A DNA stretch of 64,000 bases, taken from NCBI GenBank assembly GCA_028289365.1, contig JANQQM010000033.1, positions 1-64,000 of the forward strand. Reading direction: 5' to 3'. Shown piece after piece: positions 1 through 8,501 of the stretch (the stretch's first letter is position 1; every line of letters starts with the position of its first letter). Position numbers and translations under genes: made by a program. The DNA comes from Salaquimonas sp. GTDB lineage: Bacteria > Pseudomonadota > Alphaproteobacteria > Rhizobiales > Rhizobiaceae. The notes under the pieces were generated by a model. It was not told where the DNA came from. It saw only the letters and a list, made by a program, of their open reading frames with translations, and did not search any database.

Positions 1-182
1 TTGACGCGGGGGATAAAGAAATTGGAGAATTCCTTCACCCACATCGCACGATCCGGATAGCCGTCAATAGCTATCATCTTGATTGTTTCGGCTGCACCAG
101 CAGGCATGACTGCCGATGTCGTGCCAAGTCCTGCAGCAATCGTTGCTGCCAAAAGAACTCGGCGTGTAACCTTTTTGATCAT
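1..182 (-). CDS. TRAP transporter substrate-binding protein (DctP-like), 5' part only
   Basis: The gene begins at an ATG ending at 182 and runs off the left edge, so only about 60 residues are visible. They comprise a basic start (MIKKVTRR), a hydrophobic signal-peptide core ending near AGAAE, and a mature start resembling periplasmic TRAP binding proteins. A strong Shine-Dalgarno (GGGAGG) lies just upstream. It follows the OsmC gene by 44 bp on the same strand. The family call rests on a short N-terminus and could be wrong; an exported solute-binding protein is safer. Confidence 0.6.
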   Translation of the reverse strand, partial: MIKKVTRRVLLAATIAAGLGTTSAVMPAGAAETIKMIAIDGYPDRAMWVKEFSNFFIPRV

Positions 183-226
183 GGTATTTCCTCCCTTCAA
201 TCGCCAGTCAGATAATCCTGACTTGT

Positions 227-691
227 TCAGGCGGGTTTGCATTTCCAGTTTTCTTCAATGTTTGTTCCGGCGTTACGAAACAATTTCGACAGTGGGCAAA
301 ATTTGGCCACTTCCAAGGCGACACGGTCGAGCTCGTCTTGCGTGGCATTGCCATTGGCTTCGACCGTTAAAACAATGTTTTGGAACGGAACCTCGATTTC
401 CTCTGCCAGTGTCACACCGCGGCGATCGAAATCGCAGACAACAGAGATGTCCAGATGTCCGATATCTACTCCCAGGCTTGCGGCGCATTTATGGCCAATA
501 ACGTTTGTGCATCCGACAAGGGCGGCGATAGCGGTATCGGTTGGTGTCGGGCCGGTATTGGTGCCACCGCGCTCGACCGGCTCGTCGATTGCAAATTCCA
601 GATCCCTGATCGAGATCTGTGACAGCGAATGGCTTGGGCAGCTGGCAGAGGCACGAAGCTTGACCGTTGTCTTTGGTTTCAGGCTGACCAT
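227..691 (-). CDS. OsmC/Ohr family protein
   Basis: The 154-residue protein has the size and two-cysteine layout of OsmC-like thiol peroxidases. C61 sits in a GCTNVIGHKC helix and C132 in FCPLSKLF near the end of the second helix. Family members reduce organic hydroperoxides, although many OsmC-like proteins have no assigned substrate. It is read after the nitroreductase (18 bp gap) and before a TRAP binding protein, so the three may be one transcription unit. The link of a peroxidase-like protein to a solute importer is unexplained. Confidence 0.85.
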   Translation of the reverse strand: MVSLKPKTTVKLRASASCPSHSLSQISIRDLEFAIDEPVERGGTNTGPTPTDTAIAALVGCTNVIGHKCAASLGVDIGHLDISVVCDFDRRGVTLAEEIEVPFQNIVLTVEANGNATQDELDRVALEVAKFCPLSKLFRNAGTNIEENWKCKPA

Positions 692-709
692 CTGCTAAAT
701 CCTGCCTCT

Positions 710-1381
710 TTATTCAAAACTGCAAACATCATCGAAGTCAAAGCGCGGTAATCGCTGGAAAAGAGCGCTTTCGTCGGCATATCCGATGTTGCAGAGGAAA
801 TTGGATTTCAGTGTCGTTCCGGCGAAAAATTCCTTGTCGGCAATCTCGTTGGAAAATCCCGACATTGCGCCTACGTCAAGCCCGATTGCCCTGGCCGCAA
901 TCATCAGATAGGCACCTTGAAGCGTCGAATTCCTGAAGGCTGTTACTTCGGCATGCTCGGGTTTGTCGGAGAAATGGGGGCGACGATCCTCATGCGGAAA
1001 CAGACGGGGAAGTTCCTTCCAGAATTCGGGATCGTAGGCGACAATTGCCGTTACCGGAGCGTGTATCATCTTTTCCACGTTCTTCGGCTTGAGCGCCTTT
1101 GCGAGCCGCTCCTTGCCTTCCTTTGACCGAACGAAAACAAACCGGGCAGGGCAGGAGTTCATGCTCGTCGAGCCCATCTTTACGATCTCGAACATCTTGT
1201 GAATTTGTTCGTCGGTAACCGGCCTATCTGTCCAGGCGTAGTGGGATCGCGCGCCGGTCAGGATCAGATCAAGGGAATCGGCGTCAAGCTCCGTAAGGCG
1301 GGATCGCAGATCACGGACATCTTTTTGCGCCTCAGCTCGCAACTGCTCGAGCCTTTGCTCCTCGGAAGCATGCACGTTCAT
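710..1381 (-). CDS. Nitroreductase family protein, RutE/malonic semialdehyde reductase-like
   Basis: The 223-residue FMN-dependent nitroreductase-fold protein has features of the RutE/HadB group: an N-terminal helix, LILTGARSHYAWTDRPV, the conserved STSMNSCPARFVFV segment, and a C-terminal GAMSGF plus LCNIGYAD. RutE-type enzymes reduce malonic semialdehyde to 3-hydroxypropionate, but no other rut genes are present, so the substrate is open. It is the promoter-proximal gene of the leftward unit with osmC, divergent from the YciI gene. Confidence 0.8.
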   Translation of the reverse strand: MNVHASEEQRLEQLRAEAQKDVRDLRSRLTELDADSLDLILTGARSHYAWTDRPVTDEQIHKMFEIVKMGSTSMNSCPARFVFVRSKEGKERLAKALKPKNVEKMIHAPVTAIVAYDPEFWKELPRLFPHEDRRPHFSDKPEHAEVTAFRNSTLQGAYLMIAARAIGLDVGAMSGFSNEIADKEFFAGTTLKSNFLCNIGYADESALFQRLPRFDFDDVCSFE

Positions 1382-1543
1382 TAAAGAAACTCCCAGATCC
1401 CCGTGTGTAACCAGCAGCGGCCGGCTATTCTTCCTATTTCATGCCAATCGCACGACAGCTGCCAGCGTTTACCAACGGCTATCATGTTTTCCGAAAATAC
1501 CCATATTTATGTCCAACAGTCAATAAATATCGATTTTTTTATT

Positions 1544-1572
1544 TTGGAATTCGGAAAGCTGTGCTTTATTAA
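1544..1572 (+). promoter_or_regulatory. Candidate sigma70-type promoter for the YciI gene
   Basis: TTGGAA (1544-1549) and TATTAA (1567-1572) are separated by 17 bp and lie 30 bp upstream of the ATG at 1603. The surrounding sequence is AT-rich. Spacing is ideal and hexamer matches are moderate. Confidence 0.45.
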
Positions 1573-1602
1573 TATGCGAGGAATTTAGTCGGAGATCGGA
1601 AT

Positions 1603-1989
1603 ATGCCTTCATGGTCGGAATACCGGGAAATTGCGCGCAGTCGCGGTGCGCTTGCATTCGAACTGTTCATCGTCGAATCAGCTGCTGCCGCACCGCCTGA
1701 GAAAATGCAGGAAATCCTGCCGCGCCATCTTGCCTACCAAAAGGAAGTCGAGGCGGCTGGAAAACTTTTCCTGGCTGGTCCTGTTTCCGATGCTGCGGGG
1801 GAAAACATGAGCGGTGGCGGAATGATCGTCTATCGCGCCTCATCTATCGAGGAAGCGCGCAAGATTGCCGAGGATGATCCGATGCACAAGGAAGGTGGCC
1901 GGGAATTTACCGTTCGCGCCTGGCTGGTCAATGAGGGTTCGCTATCCCTGAATGTTACCTTGTCCGATCAGGCTTTGAAAATAGCATAG
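1603..1989 (+). CDS. YciI-like protein (YCII-related domain)
   Basis: The 128-residue protein resembles the small ferredoxin-like YciI fold: a first beta strand (FELFIVES), HLAYQKEVEAAGKLFLAGP, then SIEEARKIAEDDPMHKEG. The usual His-Asp type dyad region is recognisable in the HLAYQ and DDPMHK segments. The function of most YciI-like proteins is unknown; some are dehalogenase-like or lactone-cleaving accessory enzymes. It has its own promoter and is convergent with the SRPBCC gene. Confidence 0.75.
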   Translation: MPSWSEYREIARSRGALAFELFIVESAAAAPPEKMQEILPRHLAYQKEVEAAGKLFLAGPVSDAAGENMSGGGMIVYRASSIEEARKIAEDDPMHKEGGREFTVRAWLVNEGSLSLNVTLSDQALKIA

Positions 1990-2013
1990 ATCAAAGCCTC
2001 TTGGTGGGCCGGA

Positions 2014-2469
2014 TCAATTTGCGCCGCAGGCGTTGGCGTAGTTCTTTTCAAAGACTCTTATCCAACCATTTGCGTAGCTATCACGCCGCTCGGCGGCCGC
2101 TTCACCCATAATCTCCCAACCCGTGTGGATGAGATCCACCTGGGTTCCAGACCCGTTTTGGGAGAACTTCAATTCCACTTCCGTGGCCTGGGAAGCCGGT
2201 GCCATAACATGCCAGGCCAGCACAAGGCGGCTTCCAGGTTCCCACGTCTTGATATATGCCCAGTCTTCACGTTCTCCATCCGCGGTGATCTCATAAAGCT
2301 GTCCGTCAATTCCAGGTTCCAGCACCAATGATTTTGCGGTTTTCCCGTTCATTGCTGAAACTGAATGGCCATCCAGGGGCCACCAGCTATCAATATTGGT
2401 TGTAAAAACTTCAAATGCGGTAGCAGGGTCACTGGGGACAATTATCGACTTTCGAACCGGCTCAACCAT
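2014..2469 (-). CDS. SRPBCC / AHSA1-type START-fold protein
   Basis: The 151-residue protein starts at MVEPVRKSI, whose ATG overlaps the end of the upstream arsR by 8 bp, indicating translational coupling. PATAFEVFTTNIDSWWPLDGHS at the start and a C-terminal helix with GWIRVFEKNYANAC are typical of AHSA1-like activator/polyketide-cyclase-fold proteins. ArsR plus SRPBCC pairs are common in alphaproteobacteria; the ligand is unknown. A longer reading from 2610 would run inside arsR and is unlikely. Confidence 0.8.
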   Translation of the reverse strand: MVEPVRKSIIVPSDPATAFEVFTTNIDSWWPLDGHSVSAMNGKTAKSLVLEPGIDGQLYEITADGEREDWAYIKTWEPGSRLVLAWHVMAPASQATEVELKFSQNGSGTQVDLIHTGWEIMGEAAAERRDSYANGWIRVFEKNYANACGAN

Positions 2470-2779
2470 TGTACTTTTCCATTTGTTTGCGGATGTGGGA
2501 TGCATAGTTTTCAAGGATGTCGGTCCAGAAACTGTCGACCCATTTCCGTAGTTCGGAAAGTCCTTCTCGACGAACCGAATAGTAGCGCCTGGTGCCGACT
2601 TGTTTGGCATCGACCAGGCCGGCGGAGTGCAGGACTTTCAAGTGCTGGGAAACTGCCGGACGACTAACCGGCTGATGTTGTGCAATTTCAGCGACAGCGC
2701 AGGGGCCGGACCTTAGTTTCTCGAAAATTGCGCGTCTTGTCGGATCTGCAAGCGCTTCAAATGTTTGTTGGTAAGTCAT
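2462..2779 (-). CDS. ArsR/SmtB-family transcriptional regulator
   Basis: The 105-residue winged-helix protein has the typical motif order: EALADPTRRAIFEKL, then AEIAQHQPVSRPAVSQHLKVL as the recognition helix, then the RRYYSV wing. It lacks the CxC metal site of true arsenic sensors, so it probably belongs to the non-metal group that accompanies SRPBCC proteins. Its start codon abuts an operator-like palindrome cluster, pointing to autoregulation. It forms an operon with the downstream SRPBCC gene. Confidence 0.9.
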   Translation of the reverse strand: MTYQQTFEALADPTRRAIFEKLRSGPCAVAEIAQHQPVSRPAVSQHLKVLHSAGLVDAKQVGTRRYYSVRREGLSELRKWVDSFWTDILENYASHIRKQMEKYNG

Positions 2780-2813
2780 TACTTACCGTAAGTGATCACT
2801 TACATAATGTCAA
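2771..2813 (-). promoter_or_regulatory. arsR promoter with palindromic operator
   Basis: On the minus strand a perfect TTGACA (-35, 2808-2813) is followed after 17 bp by TACGGT (2785-2790). Four half sites lie across this region: GTAAGT (2771-2776), ACTTAC (2781-2786), GTAAGT (2788-2793) and ACTTAC (2798-2803). The last two form a perfect 16-bp palindrome (2788-2803). The predicted transcription start falls at or next to the A of the arsR ATG (2779), so the mRNA would be leaderless. ArsR binding here is inference. Confidence 0.7.
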
Positions 2814-2815
2814 TG

Positions 2816-2848
2816 AAAAACCAGTCTGGAACCAAAGTTCCAGACTGG
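2816..2848 (-). terminator. Rho-independent terminator of the DUF1127 gene
   Basis: A perfect 12-bp stem (CCAGTCTGGAAC at 2821-2832, GTTCCAGACTGG at 2837-2848) closes a 4-nt loop. On the minus strand it is followed directly by a run of five T residues (2816-2820). It lies 112 bp downstream of the stop of the DUF1127 gene and separates it from the arsR promoter. Confidence 0.85.
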
Positions 2849-2959
2849 TCCGGCTTGAATCGGAGCATGTTCTAATTCAGCCGTTGGGGCCCAGACAAGC
2901 GGAGAGAGCACTGCCTGTTTGCTATCTCCGCTTGCCTGAGCCCGTCACGCCCCTCACTA

Positions 2960-3124
2960 CTATTCCCCACGCTGATGGTCATATGCCGTGGGCCAACCGA
3001 TATCCTTGCGGATGTGTGCCGGTAATTCCTGAACTGCCACATAAGTAGCTGCCTGTTTGCGAAGCGCGCGTTTGTGCTTACGGTATTTCCGGTAACGCTC
3101 CATCATATTTCCAAATGCTGACAT
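2960..3124 (-). CDS. DUF1127 small basic protein
   Basis: This 54-residue ORF begins with ATG preceded by GGAGAG. An arginine/lysine-rich helix (YRKYRKHKRALRKQ) is followed by ELPAHIRKDIGWP, the conserved core of DUF1127. Members of this family in alphaproteobacteria include small RNA-binding or phosphate/stress-linked proteins, but the role of this copy is unknown. It stands alone, with a strong terminator downstream. Confidence 0.8.
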   Translation of the reverse strand: MSAFGNMMERYRKYRKHKRALRKQAATYVAVQELPAHIRKDIGWPTAYDHQRGE

Positions 3125-3308
3125 TGTTTCTCTCCTTCGTTACTTGCAGCAATCTTCTTGTTTTCACCGTTGCCGCGATGAGAGGGAGATGGGTCTGGAT
3201 TGTATCAGTTTGGTTTCAATCGGTAGAAACTCTGTTTCATTTGTAGCGGGGTTGGCGTGTTACAAAAAATTGTCCTATTCGGACACGAAGAGCCGGTTCC
3301 TTGCCTGG

Positions 3309-3773
3309 TCAAACCGGCAAGTCCCGGTTTGCACAGATTGCCTCCATGGTGATGTATGAGGTCACCGCATCAAGCTCGATACCATCTATCAGGCGTTGAT
3401 AAACATGATCATAGGCATTCATGTCTGCTGCCACGATCTTGAGCATGTAGTCGTAGTCCCCGGCAATCCTGTAGAAATCCAGGACATTTGGAATCGAGGA
3501 GACCTTGTTGCGAAACTCTCCCAGCCAGTCCCTGGAATGATGCCGGGTTCTGATCATCACGAAGACGGTCAGCCCCAGATCTACTGCATTGGGGTCGACC
3601 CTGATGGTATGCCCCTTGATGATGCCGTTGTCTTGTAGCGCCCGCAATCGGCGCCAACAGGCGTTTTGGGACAGGCCCACCTTGTCGGCCAGTTCGCGTT
3701 GTGAGAGGGACGCATCATTTTGCAGCGCATTCAAGATGCTTCTGTCTATCTGATCTAGTATTTGGTCTTTCAT
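3309..3773 (-). CDS. Lrp/AsnC-family transcriptional regulator
   Basis: The 154-residue protein has an N-terminal helix-turn-helix (DRSILNALQNDASLSQRELADKVGLSQNACWRRL) and a C-terminal RAM/AsnC ligand domain (FVMIRTRHH, YRIAGDYDYMLKIVA). Such regulators sense amino acids and usually control an adjacent transport or catabolic gene. It is divergent from the class V aminotransferase gene with about 106 bp between them, so that gene is its likely target. Confidence 0.92.
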   Translation of the reverse strand: MKDQILDQIDRSILNALQNDASLSQRELADKVGLSQNACWRRLRALQDNGIIKGHTIRVDPNAVDLGLTVFVMIRTRHHSRDWLGEFRNKVSSIPNVLDFYRIAGDYDYMLKIVAADMNAYDHVYQRLIDGIELDAVTSYITMEAICANRDLPV

Positions 3774-3879
3774 CGATCATTTGACCCAATTTATCAACAT
3801 ATAATGCAATTAAAGGTGAAAATTCTTCAGGTCGCAAGGTGTAATTTCTTCAAAACCATTTCGGAAATGGAGCAATTAC

Positions 3880-5340
3880 GTGATCCACTCAAATCGATGT
3901 CCCTTTGATGAATTTGCAGAGCGTCTGTGCAGTGATGATGTCCTGGAGCAATTGCGGGCAGGGCTGATCGGTGAAGGCACGGTATTTGAAAGCCCATTTG
4001 GAAAACAAAGCCTCGTCTATGCCGACTATGTGGCTTCGGGACGGGCCTTGCGCCAAATCGAGGATTTCATTCTTGAAAAAGTTCTGCCGTTTTATGCCAA
4101 TAGTCATAGCGAGGCATCCCAATGCGGCAGATACATCACCCAGATGCGCAAGCGCGCACGTTCGATAATTGGCGAGCAATGCGGTGCTGATGGCGAATAC
4201 GCCACGGTATTTTGCGGCGCGGGTGCAACGTCGGGCATTAACAAGTTAGTGCATCTGCTTGGCGTCAGCGACGAGGTTGCCCAGGGTAAAAATCCTTTGG
4301 TTATTATTGGACCGTATGAGCACCATTCCAATATATTGCCGTGGCGCGAATGTGGGGCTGAGATCCTGGAAATCAGTGAAGCTGCTGATGGTGGTCCTGA
4401 TCTCTTGCAGTTGGAGAATGTTCTTCAGTCAGCAAATGACAGGATGATTGTTGGCGCGTTCTCTGCCACTTCAAATGTAACCGGAATCGTCAGCGATATT
4501 GACCAGGTTTCGGAACTGCTGAACCACTATGGTGCGATCTCCGTTTGGGATTATGCCGGCGGTGCACCCTATCTGAACATAGACATGAAAACAGGAACCA
4601 GATTTTCCAAGGATGCGGTCGTGCTTTCTCCGCACAAGTTCATTGGTGGACCTGGCGCGTCGGGGATCATGATTGTCCGCAGGAGCCTCGTTAAACGTTC
4701 GTGCCCTGTTACTCCTGGTGGCGGGACCGTGCTGTTTGTTTCACCGGAAGCGCATGACTACAGCGAAAAGATCGAGACCCGTGAAGAAGCTGGTACCCCT
4801 AATGTCATCGGCGATATTCGTGCCGCGCTTTGCTTTCTTGTCAAGCAGGCGATTGGGCAGTCCTATATGGACAGGCGGCACAAGGAATTACGCGAACGTG
4901 CGCTGGCAGTCTGGTCGGAGAATCCGAATATCGAAATTCTCGGCAAGTCGGCGGTAAATCAACATTTGCCGATATTCTCAATTCGTGTGCGCGATCATAA
5001 GACCGGGGAGATTTTTCATCATCAGAAATTCACCAGGATGCTGTCTGATCGTTTTGGCATACAGGCGCGCGGCGGTTGTGCATGTGCAGGGCCATATGCG
5101 CACAGGCTGCTCAGTATCGACGAAAACCAGTCTGAAGCGATCCGTGCCGACATTCTTGCAGGTGACGAGCGTTTGAAACCCGGCTGGACGCGTCTCAATC
5201 TGAGCGTGTTGATGGATGATGCCAAGGCGGATCATGTAATTCGTTCCGTGGACAGCCTGGCCTATGGAGATCCAGTTATCTCGAAGGTTCAATCTTCAGA
5301 AATTGAACACGACAAGTTTCACAACTCTATGGTTTGGTGA
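3880..5340 (+). CDS. Class V aminotransferase, cysteine desulfurase/selenocysteine lyase-like
   Basis: The 486-residue PLP enzyme has fold type I class V features: YADYVASGRAL near 47-57, GAGATSGINKLVHLL, EHHSNILPW (His148/149), VWDYAGG with Asp224, and SPHKFIGG with the Schiff-base lysine K253. RGGCACAG (C400, C402) is in the place of the desulfurase cysteine loop. The GTG start at 3880 is preceded by GGAG at 7-nt spacing. The protein is longer than typical SufS. No suf/isc genes are nearby and the regulator is Lrp-type, suggesting amino-acid metabolism rather than Fe-S assembly. Confidence 0.8.
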   Translation: MIHSNRCPFDEFAERLCSDDVLEQLRAGLIGEGTVFESPFGKQSLVYADYVASGRALRQIEDFILEKVLPFYANSHSEASQCGRYITQMRKRARSIIGEQCGADGEYATVFCGAGATSGINKLVHLLGVSDEVAQGKNPLVIIGPYEHHSNILPWRECGAEILEISEAADGGPDLLQLENVLQSANDRMIVGAFSATSNVTGIVSDIDQVSELLNHYGAISVWDYAGGAPYLNIDMKTGTRFSKDAVVLSPHKFIGGPGASGIMIVRRSLVKRSCPVTPGGGTVLFVSPEAHDYSEKIETREEAGTPNVIGDIRAALCFLVKQAIGQSYMDRRHKELRERALAVWSENPNIEILGKSAVNQHLPIFSIRVRDHKTGEIFHHQKFTRMLSDRFGIQARGGCACAGPYAHRLLSIDENQSEAIRADILAGDERLKPGWTRLNLSVLMDDAKADHVIRSVDSLAYGDPVISKVQSSEIEHDKFHNSMVW

Positions 5341-5542
5341 AATTCGTAATAATCGGGAGTAATCGACAAAAAACACCAAAAATTGATGAAATGTTCACCC
5401 AATTCATCCAATTTCGGTCCAAAAATGTTGAATAAGCTGCTATTTTTCCTAAATCCGGCGGATAGGCAATTTTTGTATTTCTGGGATTTTATGCCATTAA
5501 TGCAAGTGATTCGCATTTGAAGAATGAAAATACATTCTGTCC

Positions 5543-6043
5543 ATGACCTTACTCATCGAAAATATTGAGAACCAGTTCAGCAAATTTTTTGCGCCCATTT
5601 TAGACCGGTTTTTTCAGCCCGATAAGACGCAGATCGCAGCGCTTTGCTATCGAACAACAAAGAAAGGCGCGAAGGTACTGCTGATAACCAGTCGTGGCAC
5701 AGGACGATGGATAATTCCGAAGGGCTGGCCCATGAAAGAAGCCAGTTCGTGGAAAACAGCGGAACAGGAAGCCTATGAAGAGGCCGGCATTGTCGGCAAA
5801 CCGGGCCGTGATCCAGTTGGCAGTTTCCGCTCATACAAAGACATGGACAGCGGAGAAAGACTGCGTACGGAAGTCGTGGTTTATCCGGTCAAGGTATCGG
5901 GTCAGAAAAAGTCCTATCCGGAAGCCGGTCAACGGAAGCTAAAATGGCTGCCTGTCGAGGAGGCCGCAGAACAATGCGGCGATAATGGGCTTGCGAAATT
6001 TCTGCGACAACCTGACGTCAAGGTACTTCTCGACGGCAAATAG
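5543..6043 (+). CDS. Nudix hydrolase (diphosphoinositol-polyphosphate phosphohydrolase type)
   Basis: The 166-residue protein carries a Nudix box beginning at the PKGWP segment and ending EQEAYEEAGI. The catalytic glutamates (E of QEA and the EE pair) are present, but the consensus Glu at box position 7 is Ala and the Arg at position 15 is Gln. The preceding WIIPKGWP is characteristic of the DIPP/Ap4A-like subgroup, common as a single gene in alphaproteobacteria. It stands alone after about 200 bp of AT-rich sequence. Confidence 0.85.
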   Translation: MTLLIENIENQFSKFFAPILDRFFQPDKTQIAALCYRTTKKGAKVLLITSRGTGRWIIPKGWPMKEASSWKTAEQEAYEEAGIVGKPGRDPVGSFRSYKDMDSGERLRTEVVVYPVKVSGQKKSYPEAGQRKLKWLPVEEAAEQCGDNGLAKFLRQPDVKVLLDGK

Positions 6044-6256
6044 ATTAAGCACTGTCATTGCCAGACAGGTTTGGCGCCAATGCCAAATCAACGATAAACT
6101 CGCTTCAATTGTCCAGACAAACAGCCGGTGACAGATTGTTCACGTGATCGGCAGTTTAAATTTTCGACGAATGTCCCATCTTGCTAATCTGAGAACACCG
6201 ACCGGTAGGAGACTGCCTTCTGGTCCCACAAATAAAAACTCAGAAAGGTTGATGGC

Positions 6257-7195
6257 ATGAGCTGGAACCCCGCAATTGAACCCCAATGCCCCACGGCTGG
6301 CGGTGTTGATTCGATCGAAACATTGATCATACCCCGAGCACGTGATCTCGGTGGATTTGAAGTCCGGCGAGCGTTGCCGGCACCCAAACGCCAAATGGTT
6401 GGCCCCTTTATATTTTTTGATCAGGCCGGACCGGCTGAGTTCATCACCGGTGAGGGTATCGACGTTCGGCCTCATCCACATATTGGCCTGGGTACGGTTA
6501 CCTATCTTTACAAGGGCGAATTTCAGCACCGGGATTCTCTCGGCAGCAATCAGATGATTTATCCTGGCGAACTGAACTGGATGGTGGCCGGGAACGGCGT
6601 GACGCATTCCGAACGCACCAGCAAGGAAACGCGCCTGGCACCCAGCAGCCTGTTCGGAATTCAGACCTGGGTAGCCCTGCCAGATCAACATGAAGATACC
6701 GATGCCGCTTTTGAGCATTTCGGTAAGGAAGCACTGCCTTTCCTGCAGGGCGAAGGCAAAGAAGTCCGACTGATATTGGGTTCTGCCTGGGGTGAAAAAG
6801 CGCCGGCCAAGGTGTTCAGCGAGATGTTTTATGCTGACGTAATCCTGGAGGCTGGTGCCAACATTCCGTTACCGAAAGAGCATGAGGATCGTGGCGTCTA
6901 TATCTCAACTGGCAGCGTCGTTGTTGCCGGTGAGACGTATGAGGCAGGACAAATGATGATCTTCAGGCCCGGGGACGACATAACGCTCACTGCTGGAGAG
7001 CAGGGCGCGCGTCTCATGCTGCTCGGCGGGGAGACACTTGGCGGGCCGCGCTATATCTGGTGGAACTTTGTCGCTTCATCGCGCGACAAGATCGAAGAGG
7101 CCAAACAAGCCTGGGCTGACGGGAACTGGCAGGACGGAAAATTTACATTGCCGCCGGGTGATACTGAGGAGTTTATTCCGCTGCCGAGAAAATAG
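6257..7195 (+). CDS. Pirin family bicupin protein
   Basis: The 312-residue protein has the pirin N-terminal cupin metal site HPHIGLGTVTYLYKGEFQHRDS together with GNGVTHSE, and a second cupin-like C-terminal half (GGETLGGPRYIWWNFVASS is a pirin signature). Pirins bind iron and some have quercetinase activity; the role here is unknown. Monocistronic by position; the next gene starts 149 bp downstream. Confidence 0.93.
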   Translation: MSWNPAIEPQCPTAGGVDSIETLIIPRARDLGGFEVRRALPAPKRQMVGPFIFFDQAGPAEFITGEGIDVRPHPHIGLGTVTYLYKGEFQHRDSLGSNQMIYPGELNWMVAGNGVTHSERTSKETRLAPSSLFGIQTWVALPDQHEDTDAAFEHFGKEALPFLQGEGKEVRLILGSAWGEKAPAKVFSEMFYADVILEAGANIPLPKEHEDRGVYISTGSVVVAGETYEAGQMMIFRPGDDITLTAGEQGARLMLLGGETLGGPRYIWWNFVASSRDKIEEAKQAWADGNWQDGKFTLPPGDTEEFIPLPRK

Positions 7196-7343
7196 TAGTT
7201 TGGCTATCGCAGGTACCGGAGGCGGCTTTACCTATCAATGGTAATCGTTCTGCTGTTTGACGCCAGCGAGCGCTACATGCGATATATTCCGGCCTGTCTT
7301 GCAGAACAGGAAATGCTGGCTGTCCACAGAGAACGATCTGCTG

Positions 7344-8261
7344 ATGGAGTTTCGAACGCTCGTCCATATCGGTCCGTACAAAACCGGATCGACGTCCTTG
7401 CAGGAATTTTTATCCAGGAATCATGATTGGTTGCTGGAGCGCGGTCTTCTGTATCCAAAGGCAGGTCGTCAGATTGGCCGCGATAAGCTGGATCGAGCCC
7501 ATAATCCGTTGTTTCATGCGGCGCGGCTTGAGGATCATGTTGCTTATCAGAGATTTGTCGACGATTTGGGCAAAGAAGTAGCAGAACATTCGCCGCGGAT
7601 ACTAATTCTATCAAGCGAAGTTGCTTCAAGAGAGAGCCTGACCCAGAATTTCTACGATCTGATCAACGACACGATACCTGGCTCGACGAGAGACATCCTT
7701 CTTTACGTCCGGCGACAAGATGATCTTTTGTCTTCCAGGTATTCACAGCGGGTAAAGACAGGCAATTTGCGATGGCCAAAATCCATTCAACACCTGAATT
7801 CGCCCAAGTTTCTTGATCACAGGTTACGAATAGAGAATCTGAAACGCGCCTTACCGGAGTTTGGTGTCGTGGTTCGGTCCTTTGATCGCGACAAGAAGCG
7901 ACTGATACCGAATTTTCTGGAGCAAGTCGGGATCGAGCGCATCGAGTCGGCAAATCCTGCACCGCGCATGAACTCAAAGCGGCCGTGGGGAGTGACATGG
8001 CTCGGCCGATATTTGAACGTTTTACCGCAGCCGATGGCGCGGTATACGATACGGCAATTTATCAAGATGGACGGCCATCTGCAGGCGAAAGGTATCGACT
8101 TGCTCGGCGGTATAGGGAAGCCCCTAAGCTACCAGCAACGCCGAAATATCATTGAACAGTATGCGGATTCAAATGCGTGGTTGGCGAGCGAGTATTTCGA
8201 CGGCCTGGATCCGTTTCTTCTCGACACAGAAACCCATCAACCGATACGAAACCAAGCATGA
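7344..8261 (+). CDS. Sulfotransferase-like protein (P-loop PAPS-binding)
   Basis: The chosen ATG at 7344 gives a 305-residue protein starting MEFRTLVHIGPYKTGSTSLQ, where KTGSTS is the 5'-phosphosulfate-binding loop of sulfotransferases. LYVRRQDDLLSSRYSQ matches the 3'-phosphate-binding Arg-Ser region. It is paralogous in its first 100 residues to the leftward gene 10935-12068. It is the first gene of the glycan island, and the acceptor is probably a glycan. The 87 upstream bases in frame code no family-like sequence. Confidence 0.75.
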   Translation: MEFRTLVHIGPYKTGSTSLQEFLSRNHDWLLERGLLYPKAGRQIGRDKLDRAHNPLFHAARLEDHVAYQRFVDDLGKEVAEHSPRILILSSEVASRESLTQNFYDLINDTIPGSTRDILLYVRRQDDLLSSRYSQRVKTGNLRWPKSIQHLNSPKFLDHRLRIENLKRALPEFGVVVRSFDRDKKRLIPNFLEQVGIERIESANPAPRMNSKRPWGVTWLGRYLNVLPQPMARYTIRQFIKMDGHLQAKGIDLLGGIGKPLSYQQRRNIIEQYADSNAWLASEYFDGLDPFLLDTETHQPIRNQA

Positions 8262-8429
8262 GTTGTACAGTAATCTGAGACGGATCTATTAGCGCCACCA
8301 ATTAAAAAATTTTAATCAGCGATTGTCAGGATCGACGACGAGTGCGCCGCCTGCAACTTGCTCGGCGGGATGTTGACGGATCAGTTTCGATGGACAGGGT
8401 GGTGTCCGGTAGTCATGCTCCGCCAAACA

Positions 8430-8454
8430 TTGACCTCTACGTGCCGGAGGTCAA
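8430..8454. repeat. Inverted repeat upstream of the fucosyltransferase-like gene
   Basis: TTGACCTC (8430-8437) and GAGGTCAA (8447-8454) form a perfect 8-bp dyad with a 9-bp spacer, 47 bp upstream of the ATG at 8502. It has no T-run on the plus strand, so a regulator site is as likely as a terminator. The rest of the 240-bp gap after 8261 holds no ORF I can support. Confidence 0.4.
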
Positions 8455-8501
8455 AAAGAGTACTGTCTTGATACAGGCTTGAAATCAATAGGTTTTCCCA
8501 A

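Noticed and set aside
2680-3048. Plus-strand 122-codon ORF over arsR and the DUF1127 terminator
   Set aside because: It runs through the arsR promoter and a perfect terminator hairpin, so it is not plausible coding sequence.
6140-6718. Minus-strand 192-codon ORF
   Set aside because: Antisense to the pirin gene, whose cupin metal motif is unambiguous.
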